Origin: Gaiellasilicea sp037720595
GTDB taxonomy: Bacteria; Actinomycetota; Thermoleophilia; Gaiellales; Gaiellaceae
Assembly: GCA_037720595.1 (NCBI GenBank)
Contig: JBBJLW010000008.1
Span: forward strand, 1 to 64,000
Direction: 5' to 3'
Length of the DNA: 64,000 nt
Under the pieces are notes generated by a model that was given only the letters and a program-made list of their open reading frames with translations, had not been told where the DNA came from and searched no databases. The translations under genes were made by a program, and so were the position numbers. This document shows, one piece after another, positions 25,696 through 32,930 of the stretch. Every line of letters begins with the position of its first letter. The first letter of the stretch is position 1.

Positions 25696-27138
25696 GTGAG
25701 GCGGCCGACGATCCTGCGCGAGGCGATGGTGGCGACGAGCCATCCGCTCGCCACGCACGCGGGCGTGCGTGCACTCGAGCGCGGCGGGAACGCCGTCGAC
25801 GCGGCGCTGGCGGCGGCCGCGATGCTCTGCGTGGCCGAGCCGGGGCACACGGGCATCGGCGGTGACCTCTTCGCACAGCTTTGGTGGGACGGAAAGCTCG
25901 TCGGCCTGAACGGCTCCGGGCGTGCCCCCGCTGAGCTGCCCGAGGCGGCGGCCGTGGAGGAGTTCGGCCCGCGCTCGGTGACCGTGCCCGGCGCCGTCCG
26001 AGCGTGGGCCGATCTCGCGGAGCGCTTCGGGAGGTTGGGTCTCGATGAGGCGCTCATGGCCGCGATCGATGCGGCAGAGCGTGGCGTGGCGGCCACCGAG
26101 CGCGTCGCACTTCACTGGGCCGGCAGCGATCGCGCGCCCTGGCCCCCGCCTGCACGCGGCGCGATCTACAGCCTGCCCGACCTCGCCGAGACACTGAAAG
26201 GGATCGCCTCGGACGGGCCGGACGCGCTCTACCGCGGCCGAGTCGCCGAGCAGATCGAGGCCGCATCCTGGCTCGGAGAGGCCGACCTCGCCGCGCACGC
26301 CTCCGAATGGGTCGAGCCGCTCAGACTCGCGTTTCGGGGCGTCGAGGTCTGCGAGTTGCCGCCGAACGGCCAGGGCGCGGCCGCGCTGATCGCGCTCGGT
26401 CTACTCGAGAGCCTGCCCGACACGCTCCACAGCCGGATCGAGGCGACGAAGCTGGCGCTCGCCGACGCCTACGGTCACTTCGCCGACGGGCGGCTACCCG
26501 GGTTCTTGCTCGATCCGGAGCACCTCCTTCACCGGCGCGCGCTCGTCTCGCCTGAGCGGGCGCTCGACCCCAAGCCTTCGCTGCCGCCGCGTGGCGGCAC
26601 GACCTACCTCTGCGCGGTCGACGGTGATCGCAACGCCGTCTCGCTGATCCAGTCGACCTACTACCACTGGGGGTCGGGCGTGCTTGCGGGCGACACCGGG
26701 ATCGTGCTCCAGAACCGGGCTTGGGGCTTCTCGGCGGGAGGGGCGCATCCGAACCGACTCGAGCCGGGCAAGCGCCCGTTCCACACGATCATCCCGGGTT
26801 TGCTGCTCCGCGACGGGCGGCTCTGGGGGCCGTTCGGCGTCATGGGCGGCCCCATGCAGGCGCAGGGACACCTCCAGCTCGTACATGCGCTCGTCGACCG
26901 CGGGCTCGATCCGCAGCGCGCCCTCGACGCGCCCCGCTTCAGGGTGGACGAGGGCAGGACCGTTTCCCTCGAGCCGGGTTTGGCGGCCGAGCTCGACGCG
27001 CTACGGGTGCTCGGCCACGACGCGGCGGTCGCTATGGATGAGCATGGCTTCGGCGTCGGCCAGTGCGTTCTCGTCGATGGCGAGGCTCTCGTCGGAGGCT
27101 CGGACGGCCGCGGCGACGGCGTAGCCGGCGGTCTGTAG
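25696..27138 (+). CDS. gamma-glutamyltransferase family protein (Ntn hydrolase)
   Basis: 480 residues, GTG start. MVATSHPLATHAGVRALERG, GNAVDAALAAAAMLCVAEPGH and GIGGDLFAQL are typical N-terminal features. PRGGTTYLCAVD (about 297) contains the Thr expected to be the autoprocessing nucleophile; GVMGGPMQAQGHLQL is the second conserved block. It is shorter than enteric enzymes and has no signal peptide, so it is probably cytoplasmic and may act on other amides. Function as glutathione hydrolase is not certain in an actinobacterium. Confidence 0.85.
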   Translation: MRRPTILREAMVATSHPLATHAGVRALERGGNAVDAALAAAAMLCVAEPGHTGIGGDLFAQLWWDGKLVGLNGSGRAPAELPEAAAVEEFGPRSVTVPGAVRAWADLAERFGRLGLDEALMAAIDAAERGVAATERVALHWAGSDRAPWPPPARGAIYSLPDLAETLKGIASDGPDALYRGRVAEQIEAASWLGEADLAAHASEWVEPLRLAFRGVEVCELPPNGQGAAALIALGLLESLPDTLHSRIEATKLALADAYGHFADGRLPGFLLDPEHLLHRRALVSPERALDPKPSLPPRGGTTYLCAVDGDRNAVSLIQSTYYHWGSGVLAGDTGIVLQNRAWGFSAGGAHPNRLEPGKRPFHTIIPGLLLRDGRLWGPFGVMGGPMQAQGHLQLVHALVDRGLDPQRALDAPRFRVDEGRTVSLEPGLAAELDALRVLGHDAAVAMDEHGFGVGQCVLVDGEALVGGSDGRGDGVAGGL

Positions 27139-27205
27139 GGGTTACGTCCGCGAATACACCTTCCGGCGAATGTTCGCAGTCGAGAGCGAGTCATAGCTTT
27201 CTCGA

Positions 27206-27469
27206 ATGGTGGTAAACACGATGGTTGAGAGGCACCCGTCGATCACGGAGCGTCAACGCGAAGTGATCGTGCTCATCGCGGCCGGTTGCTCGAACGACGA
27301 GGTCGGCCAGCGGCTTGGCATCTCCCCGAGGACGGTGAAGGCGCACTGCGACGTCCTGCGTCAGAAGCTCGGCGTGCCACGCCGACGCCAGATCCCGAGC
27401 GCGTATCGGAGCCTGACGGGTGACGATCCTCTCGCACAAGGCCTCGACCGCACCACGTCGGGGAACTGA
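27206..27469 (+). CDS. stand-alone LuxR/GerE-type HTH protein
   Basis: 87 residues. ITERQREVIVLIAAGCSNDEVGQRLGISPRTVKAHCDVLRQKL is one complete LuxR-type helix-turn-helix (positions split here: ITERQREVIVLIAAGC then SNDEVGQRLGISPRTVKAH). No receiver or sensor domain. Seven bases after its stop lies the left half of a hairpin that was split by the integrated element; in the unoccupied chromosome that hairpin would serve as its terminator. Confidence 0.75.
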   Translation: MVVNTMVERHPSITERQREVIVLIAAGCSNDEVGQRLGISPRTVKAHCDVLRQKLGVPRRRQIPSAYRSLTGDDPLAQGLDRTTSGN

Positions 27470-27480
27470 CGGCAGCGTGC

Positions 27481-27498
27481 CCGCGACTCCAGAGGGGT
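27481..27498 (+). repeat. attL core direct repeat
   Basis: CCGCGACTCCAGAGGGGT, identical to 38198-38215. Bases 27477-27480 (GTGC) outside the element, joined to the bases after the right copy, complete an 11-bp stem GTGCCCGCGAC / GTCGCGGGCAC with a 9-base loop: the reconstructed attB is a hairpin and not a tRNA gene. Confidence 0.85.
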
Positions 27499-27678
27499 TA
27501 GACGGGGGGTGGCGGGGGATGGTGCCGAGTGGCGGGAAGTGGCTTAGCTACGCGGTTTCGGGGATCGCGGCTACGTAGTCAGGCCATACCCGATCGGCAC
27601 GTATAGGCACTGATTGGGCACCACAACGTCGTCTTTTTGCGCGACGCGCTCACGTAGCCGATTAGCGGCTGTAGAGGA

Positions 27679-27942
27679 ATGTCGAGCAACGTCGCATCGA
27701 AGCTACTGACGCCGCGTGAGGTGGCGGTGCGGCTGCGTGTTTGCACCGAGACCGTCTACCGGAAGATCGCGAGCGGCCAGCTTGAGGCGTACCGCCTCGG
27801 CGAGCTGGGGCCGCTCAGGATCTCGGAGGAAGCCCTCGACCTGCTCCTCCGGGAGACAGTCCCCGTCGAGCGTAAGGACGCGCGGCCTCATGCTCGGGCT
27901 GCAGCAGCTCGGCGGGGACGACAAGCTCAGGAGCCTCGGTGA
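27679..27942 (+). CDS. helix-turn-helix protein, excisionase-like
   Basis: 87 residues. KLLTPREVAVRLRVCTETVYRKIASGQLEA is the MerR-like HTH of the excisionase family; the Arg/Ala-rich tail is low complexity. It is the first gene inside the left attachment site. Such proteins bend DNA to help excision, or act as small regulators. The 180-bp stretch between attL and this gene has no gene and would hold attachment-arm and promoter sequences. Its stop overlaps the next GTG. Confidence 0.7.
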   Translation: MSSNVASKLLTPREVAVRLRVCTETVYRKIASGQLEAYRLGELGPLRISEEALDLLLRETVPVERKDARPHARAAAARRGRQAQEPR

Positions 27943-28241
27943 GCTTCACCACCGAACCGGACTTGTTCTCGCTGCTCGAGGAGCTACTCCGGGAACGTCG
28001 GGAGGAGCTGGCGGCGCTCGTCTCTGTCTGCGATGCGCTCGCGGAGCTGCACGGGGTGGCGCTGCCGCTACAAGCGTCCCTCACCGGGCCGTTGCGCCTC
28101 GAGCACCTGGAGGCGGCCGCCGAGGGTGAGGAGCAACGAGCACGGCTCGTGGTTCTGCTCCGTCGCGGTACGGGCGTCGACCTGGACGACGAAGACCTAC
28201 AACACAACGAGGAGGAGACATGGAGAGCAGCAGCAGCCTGA
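27939..28241 (+). CDS. hypothetical element protein
   Basis: 100 residues, GTG in a GTGA overlap. Leu/Glu-rich, predicted largely helical (LFSLLEELLRERREELAALV), acidic C-terminus. No recognised family. It overlaps the next gene by 22 bases. Small helical proteins at this place upstream of terminase genes are common in actinophages, but nothing identifies a role. Confidence 0.55.
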   Translation: MSFTTEPDLFSLLEELLRERREELAALVSVCDALAELHGVALPLQASLTGPLRLEHLEAAAEGEEQRARLVVLLRRGTGVDLDDEDLQHNEEETWRAAAA

Positions 28242-28897
28242 GCAGCCTGGCGGGACGTCGGATCCGGCTCGACCTGCCGGACTTCGAGCCGATCACGAAG
28301 ACGAAGACCGAATACGAGAAGATCACGAGCGAGATCGTGGGCGCGCAGGGAGCACTGGAGCAGCTCGGGGCGAAGCGGGAGGCTGCACGGCAGGCAGACA
28401 CCGGCGCCTACGCGAAGGCGCTCAGAGGCGGCAAGGCCGATCCGGGGACACCGAAGACGGATGCGGTGGACGCGGAGATCGTCGGGGCGCAGCGGAAGCT
28501 GGGAGCGCTCCAGCGGGCGCTGGACGACGTGGAGGGCGAGCTGATCGCGGCCGTCGAGCAGCACCGAGCAGCATGGCTCGCCGAGGTGGACGAGCAGCTC
28601 GAGCAGGAGCACGCGGCGAAGCGGCAGATGCTCGCCGAGCTCGCGGAGGCGCGGGAGACGATCGTCACCACCTCGGCGCTACGCGTCTGGCTGGCCGGGT
28701 TCCCGATGAAGCAAACGTCTATCCGTCGCGGGGTGGTGCCTGCCGTCGCCGACCTGCTCGGCCCGAACGGCGAACCGATGGGCTGGGAGACGGTCAGGCA
28801 GGCGCTCGAGAACGACTTGGGATCCGCCCGGGCGACGACTCCCGAACAAACCTCTTCCGGAGTGGAAGGTTTCGCAGCGGTCGAGGCGGTCGCATGA
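28220..28897 (+). CDS. hypothetical coiled-coil element protein
   Basis: 225 residues. Residues 25-140 are rich in Glu, Lys, Arg and Ala with heptad-like spacing (two segments containing EIVGAQ and GAQRKLGALQRALDD), suggesting a long coiled coil. The C-terminal part contains LRVWLAGFPMKQTSIRRG. No family recognised; in position it could be an early or scaffold-like protein. Confidence 0.6.
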   Translation: MESSSSLSSLAGRRIRLDLPDFEPITKTKTEYEKITSEIVGAQGALEQLGAKREAARQADTGAYAKALRGGKADPGTPKTDAVDAEIVGAQRKLGALQRALDDVEGELIAAVEQHRAAWLAEVDEQLEQEHAAKRQMLAELAEARETIVTTSALRVWLAGFPMKQTSIRRGVVPAVADLLGPNGEPMGWETVRQALENDLGSARATTPEQTSSGVEGFAAVEAVA

Positions 28898-29226
28898 GCG
28901 ACCACATGAATGAGATTCTCCGGCGAGCGGCCGGGCGAGGACGGTTCACGGTCCAGGAGGCGGAGCAGTCGCCTGCCTCGATCGCGATGAACGCGATCCT
29001 GCGCGGCGAGCAGCCACCCGCACCGGAACCGGAGGAGGAACCCGAGCCCGCCTGGCATAACGCCGACGCGTCCGCAGGACTCGGGCAGAGCCTTCCGCGC
29101 AGGCAGCCGACCATGGACGACGTTCTTCGCGGCGACCATCGCGCCGCTCGGCGCGAGCGGCAGTCCGAAGCCGAGACGGCCAGGCTCGAACGCGAGCAGA
29201 GCAGCAGCGAGCACCGGAGCTGGTAG
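28894..29226 (+). CDS. small element protein with three short linear repeats
   Basis: 110 residues, ATGA overlap. It contains MNEILRRA (residue 4), MNAILRGE (about 33) and MDDVLRGD (about 76), spaced by disordered acidic/proline-rich linkers. The repeats look like short binding motifs. No enzymatic domain. It precedes the HNH-terminase pair. Confidence 0.6.
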   Translation: MSDHMNEILRRAAGRGRFTVQEAEQSPASIAMNAILRGEQPPAPEPEEEPEPAWHNADASAGLGQSLPRRQPTMDDVLRGDHRAARRERQSEAETARLEREQSSSEHRSW

Positions 29227-29234
29227 CCGATCTC

Positions 29235-29645
29235 GTGCCGCACCGGATCTGCCCCACCTGCTCCAACCTCGTCCCGCTCGGCGAGCGCTGCTGCCCCACC
29301 CGCAACGATCAGAGACGCGCACAGGCAAGCGTCGAGCTCGGCCGCAACACCAACCACTGGCGCAGGCTCCGCGCGACAACGATCCACCGCGCCCACGGCA
29401 GATGCTCCCGCTGCGGCCAGGAAGAAACCGAGCACGACCTAGGCTCGAAGCTGACCGTCGACCTGACCGCCGGAGGAGACCACAGCCGCGCCACCCTCGA
29501 CGAGGTACAGGCGCTCTGCAAACGCTGCCACGGCCGCTCCCAAGGCGCCAGACGGACCACAGCAGAGATCCGGTACCCAACCGTCGGGACACCACAGCCG
29601 CTCTCCCCTCGCAGGTCGCCTTCCGTTTCCTCTCTTGGCGGCTGA
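29235..29645 (+). CDS. HNH endonuclease, phage packaging type
   Basis: 136 residues, GTG start. WRRLRATTIHRAHGRCSRCG, then GGDHSRATLDEVQALCKRCHGR is the HNH fold with two CxxC pairs and the catalytic His. In many phages an HNH protein lies directly upstream of the large terminase and assists DNA cleavage at packaging; here the same order holds. A first zinc-ribbon-like CPTC...CCPT segment lies at the N-terminus. Confidence 0.85.
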   Translation: MPHRICPTCSNLVPLGERCCPTRNDQRRAQASVELGRNTNHWRRLRATTIHRAHGRCSRCGQEETEHDLGSKLTVDLTAGGDHSRATLDEVQALCKRCHGRSQGARRTTAEIRYPTVGTPQPLSPRRSPSVSSLGG

Positions 29646-29649
29646 TTCG

Positions 29650-31356
29650 GTGGGGAGACCGGCGAAAACGTTGCAGGAGCGGGTTCGGGACCGCTCGTTT
29701 TTGGCGCGACGGCATGAGGGGCTGCTGAGGGGGCCGTTGGTGCGGCCGGTGCCGCTTCGGGAGGTGCAGGAGCGCTGGCAGGGGGCGCGTTCGGAGCCGG
29801 AGCGAGCCATGTGGGCGCGGGAATTCGAGAAGATCGTCGCCGGCAGGGGCGTGGAGGCCGCGATCGTCGAGCCGCCGCCCTCGTTCGCGGGTGTCAGGCT
29901 GCCGGAGTTCTTCGCGGACTTCCTTGTGCACGTGAAAGGGCAAGCGGCGGGGCTGCCGTTCGTGCTGGAGCCGTGGCAAAGAGAGTTTCTGGCGGAGTTC
30001 GACCGGCTGGATGAGCTCGGCTGCCGGATCTACTCCCGGGGGCTGCTCGGGGTACCAAGAGGGAACGGAAAAAGTCCCCTGGCGGCGGGACGGGCGCTGT
30101 TTGACCTGGTGACGAAGCCGGACGCCCCGGACGTGTTCACGTGTGCGGCGAGCCGGGATCAGGCAAGGATCGTCCTCGATTACGCGCGGGGGTTTGCGGC
30201 GCAGGGGCCGCTGGCGGAGCTGCTCGAGGTGGGCCGGCACGAGATCCGGAATCCACTGAACGGGGGGACGTTGAAGGCGCTCTCCGGGGACGGCCCGCTA
30301 CAGCACGGCCTCAACCCGACGAGCGTCACGATTGACGAGCTCCATTCCTTCCGCACCTCGAAAACCGAAGAACTTTTCGACGCGATCGACACCTCGTTGA
30401 AGCGGCCGGACGCGCACTGGTTGTCGATCACGACCGCGACCGGCGACCGTGCTTCGCTGCTGGGCCGCCAGCTGGCGGAGATCGTGGGGACGTTGGAGAT
30501 CGAACGGCCGCAACGGGGACTGTGGGTCGCCCGGGACGAGGCTGTTGGCCTCCTCGCGTATTGGTATGGGGCCGGGGAGCATGACGACTTCGAGGATGAG
30601 GGGCTCTGGCGGGCCGTCAATCCTGCCTCGTTCGTCTCCCTCGCGGCTTTGGGGAAGCAGCGGCGCTCGCCGACGATGCCACGCACCACCTTCGCTCGTC
30701 TGCACTTGAACGCGCCCGTGCTCGAGGAGCGGGAGCTGTGGATTCCGCTGCCGGAGTGGGAGCGGCTGGGCGACGGGCCCGGTGTCCCGGAGGGCGCCCG
30801 GGTCTGTGTCGGCCTGGACGGCTCCCGTACGTTCGATACGACCGCTTGTGCGATCGCTGGCCGCGCGCCGGACGGCCGGATCGACGTCGCCGTCCGTGTC
30901 TTCTCCACCCGTGCGGACGCGCCGCATCACGTCCACCACTCAGGGGGGAGGATCGACTTCGAAGACGTCGAGGCGCACGCGATCGACCTTTTCGACCGCT
31001 ACCAAGTCGCTGAGGCCGCCTACGACCCGAGGTATCTCGACCGTTCCGCCGAGCTGCTAGAGAAACGATTGCCCGCGGCGACCCTGATCGAAGTAGAACC
31101 GTCCTCGCGAGCTATGCGCGACGCGCTCGCAGCCCTCGAACGCGGCGTTCTGGACGGGGTCCTCCGCCACGACGACGATCCCGTGCTTCGCGAGCACCTG
31201 GCCTGGACCGTCGCCGACCGAGCCGACTCGGGGGAGCTCCGGCGGGTCTCCAAAGCAGACCGCACACGTCCAATTGACGCGGTGATCGCGACCGCGCTCG
31301 CCTACTGGCGGGCGTCGCAGCCGGAAAAGAAACCGTCGGTCGCGAGGTCCTGGTAG
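29650..31356 (+). CDS. phage terminase large subunit
   Basis: 568 residues from GTG 29650 (a TTG 15 bases upstream is possible but overlaps the HNH stop). GVPRGNGKSPLAAG is the Walker A of Terminase_1-type ATPases, VTIDELHSF the Walker B, followed by WLSITTATG. The nuclease half has VGLDGSRTFDTTA, AAYDPRYLD and DAVIATALAYW with the metal-binding Asp residues, so both activities look intact. It powers DNA packaging into proheads. No portal gene follows; instead about 100 bases later the strand switches. Confidence 0.9.
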   Translation: MGRPAKTLQERVRDRSFLARRHEGLLRGPLVRPVPLREVQERWQGARSEPERAMWAREFEKIVAGRGVEAAIVEPPPSFAGVRLPEFFADFLVHVKGQAAGLPFVLEPWQREFLAEFDRLDELGCRIYSRGLLGVPRGNGKSPLAAGRALFDLVTKPDAPDVFTCAASRDQARIVLDYARGFAAQGPLAELLEVGRHEIRNPLNGGTLKALSGDGPLQHGLNPTSVTIDELHSFRTSKTEELFDAIDTSLKRPDAHWLSITTATGDRASLLGRQLAEIVGTLEIERPQRGLWVARDEAVGLLAYWYGAGEHDDFEDEGLWRAVNPASFVSLAALGKQRRSPTMPRTTFARLHLNAPVLEERELWIPLPEWERLGDGPGVPEGARVCVGLDGSRTFDTTACAIAGRAPDGRIDVAVRVFSTRADAPHHVHHSGGRIDFEDVEAHAIDLFDRYQVAEAAYDPRYLDRSAELLEKRLPAATLIEVEPSSRAMRDALAALERGVLDGVLRHDDDPVLREHLAWTVADRADSGELRRVSKADRTRPIDAVIATALAYWRASQPEKKPSVARSW

Positions 31357-31436
31357 CGGCCTAGTCCTGGTGCTAGCGGGCCGAGTTCACAACCTCGGGA
31401 AACCCGGGATGGGGCGTCCTGAGAAGGGCGAAACTC

Positions 31437-31449
31437 GTTACAATGTAAC
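31437..31449. promoter_or_regulatory. short palindrome at the convergent junction
   Basis: GTTACAATGTAAC is a perfect 6-bp inverted repeat with a 1-base centre, in an AT-rich patch between the 3' ends of the terminase and sigma-like genes. It could be a protein-binding site; its loop is too small to be a terminator. Confidence 0.3.
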
Positions 31450-31454
31450 TAGTT

Positions 31455-32106
31455 TTAGTTCACGCCCTGCTCACGCAGCTCGGCCGCGAGCTCCCCGAGT
31501 AGCCGCTTCGCGGAGGAGGGCGAAATCCCGATCGCGCGTGCCGTCTCCTCGATCCTCCAGCCCCTCGACAACGGTGCTGCGATCCTCCTCGCTATCGCCT
31601 GCCCTAGCGGCGAGATCGTCTGCCAGTGAACCTCCCTCGGGAGTTGCGACGTTGAGCGAGAGCGGAACTGGCCGCTCCCGGGTGTAGGAGCTGCCGTCGC
31701 CGAAACTCCAGCGCGTTCGGCCGAATCTGAGGCGATACCAGTCGACGACCCTTGCGTTTGCAAGCCGGAAGGCGTAAGTGCCAAACGAGACGTTCGCGAG
31801 CGCGGGATCGAAGGCGAGGCTAAGCCGCCAGATTTCGGACGTGAGGTAGGCGACGAGGTCGTCACGGTCGGCCTGTTCCAGGTGCGCCTGTTTGTTTCGT
31901 AACCAGTTCCCTACCGTCTTCTGGGCGAGCTTCTCGACATCGACGCCGTGCACCTCGAGGCGCCCGTGGAGTAAGGTCATTTCGCATGAGAACTTATTCG
32001 AGGTATAAGCGGAGGTATAAGCGGACTTTATCACGTTTACCTCGCCGATCACGCGGCCGTCGTGGGTCGAGCGCGTGAGCAGCTCCCGGTAGTCCTCGAC
32101 GCGCAC
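31455..32106 (-). pseudogene. sigma-70-like regulatory gene, frameshifted
   Basis: From GTG 32106 (or ATG 31980) the first frame encodes a sigma region-2-like segment: LVAYLTSEIWRLSLAFDPAL, then FGTYAFRLANARVVDWYR. That frame stops at 31471 with a poor C-terminus, whereas the +1 frame encodes a good HTH (WRIEETARAIGISPSSAKRL) ending at 31455. Removing one base from the run of four C (G on the coding strand) at 31561-31564 fuses the two. So it is either a decayed gene, an assembly indel or a programmed +1 shift. It could direct transcription of the packaging genes. Confidence 0.55.
32001..32024. repeat. tandem 12-bp repeat
   Basis: AGGTATAAGCGG occurs twice in direct tandem. If the sigma-like gene starts at 31980 the repeat is in its promoter region and may be an operator pair; if it starts at 32106 the repeat encodes a duplicated SAYT. 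The low GC content of this patch favours a regulatory reading. Confidence 0.45.
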
Positions 32107-32263
32107 GAGCGGCTGCGCGTACCCGGGGAGCGATCACGTCGCAGGCCCTGATGAAGACGGCATCCACGGCGCACCGCTCGCGACGATTGAGGCATGTCGT
32201 CTGAACCTGCTGGCTACAATGCGGCTACATCAAAAACCTAACCCCGCCGCATCTGCATAGCGG

Positions 32264-32320
32264 CCCAGGCGGCGAAGTGCGATAGGAGCCCAGGCGGCAC
32301 CGAGTCGTACACCCAGGCGG
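32264..32320. repeat. three CCCAGGCGG repeats upstream of the XRE gene
   Basis: CCCAGGCGG occurs at 32264-32272, 32289-32297 and 32312-32320, with 25 and 23 bases between starts, i.e. slightly over two helical turns. They lie in the 264-bp divergent gap between the sigma-like and XRE genes and look like operator or iteron sites. Apart from these and a good AAAGGAG ribosome site at 32358-32364, nothing else is evident in the gap. Confidence 0.45.
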
Positions 32321-32370
32321 TAAAGAGCACAGCAACCGCAGCGGGGCATCTGATCTCCGAAAGGAGCACG

Positions 32371-32598
32371 ATGCCTCGTCGATTTTCGGCCGCGAAGTTC
32401 AAGAAACAGCGGCTCCAAGCAGGACTCTCGCTCGAGCAGGTCGCAGTAGCGATCGACCGTTCATGGGCGTCCGTCTACGGCTATGAACGCGGCCGCAGCG
32501 TCCCTTCCGTCGACGCTCTAGTCAGCCTCGGCGACGCGCTCGGCTGCGATCTCGACTCGTTCCTCGAACCTCACGTCGGAGAGGGTGTTTCCTCGTGA
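32371..32598 (+). CDS. XRE-family HTH regulator
   Basis: 75 residues preceded by AAAGGAG. KQRLQAGLSLEQVAVAIDRSWASVYGYERG is a Cro/CI-type HTH filling most of the protein; no effector or protease domain. It opens the rightward replication/integration module and probably represses the divergent promoters through the repeats just upstream. Confidence 0.8.
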   Translation: MPRRFSAAKFKKQRLQAGLSLEQVAVAIDRSWASVYGYERGRSVPSVDALVSLGDALGCDLDSFLEPHVGEGVSS

Positions 32599-32930
32599 AC
32601 GAGACAGGGCGCCCGCCAGAGCGCCCCGCCACCAACCCTCATCACGCCGAGCCTAGCAAGCGCGGCGGAGGGCAACCTCGGGCGCAGCTTGGCCCCGTGA
32701 AAACGACCGAGGTCCTCGCGCGAGTCATTGCCGCGAACGAGGCTGTGACCGCCGGAGACGTGCTCGAGGCTGGAGCTCTTCTCCGAGACCTCGAGCGGGA
32801 GCTCAGCCAGGAGACGCAAGTCCGCAGGTTCCACGCTTGCCCGGGTTGCGGCCAGCAGTTCCGGTGGCCCGGCGACCTCGACCGGCACCTCGTTCTTCGC
32901 GGGCATGGCCTCGAGGAGTGGCCCTCATGA
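32595..32930 (+). CDS. small zinc-finger protein of the element
   Basis: 111 residues, GTG overlapping the XRE stop. The C-terminus has FHACPGCGQQFRWPGDLDRH followed by LVLRGH, a C2H2-type finger (CxxC, 12 residues, H, 5 residues, H). A helical segment (TTEVLARVIAANEAVTAGD) precedes it. The start of the next gene overlaps its stop (ATGA), tying it to the primase. DNA binding is likely; role unknown. Confidence 0.6.
   Translation: MNETGRPPERPATNPHHAEPSKRGGGQPRAQLGPVKTTEVLARVIAANEAVTAGDVLEAGALLRDLERELSQETQVRRFHACPGCGQQFRWPGDLDRHLVLRGHGLEEWPS

Noticed and set aside
27470..27678. tRNA gene as integration target
   Set aside because: No cloverleaf or TTCGA-type arm at either att site; the target is a palindromic terminator-like hairpin.
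32264..32320. CRISPR array
   Set aside because: Repeats are only 9 bases with 14-16-base gaps and three copies; no cas genes are present.
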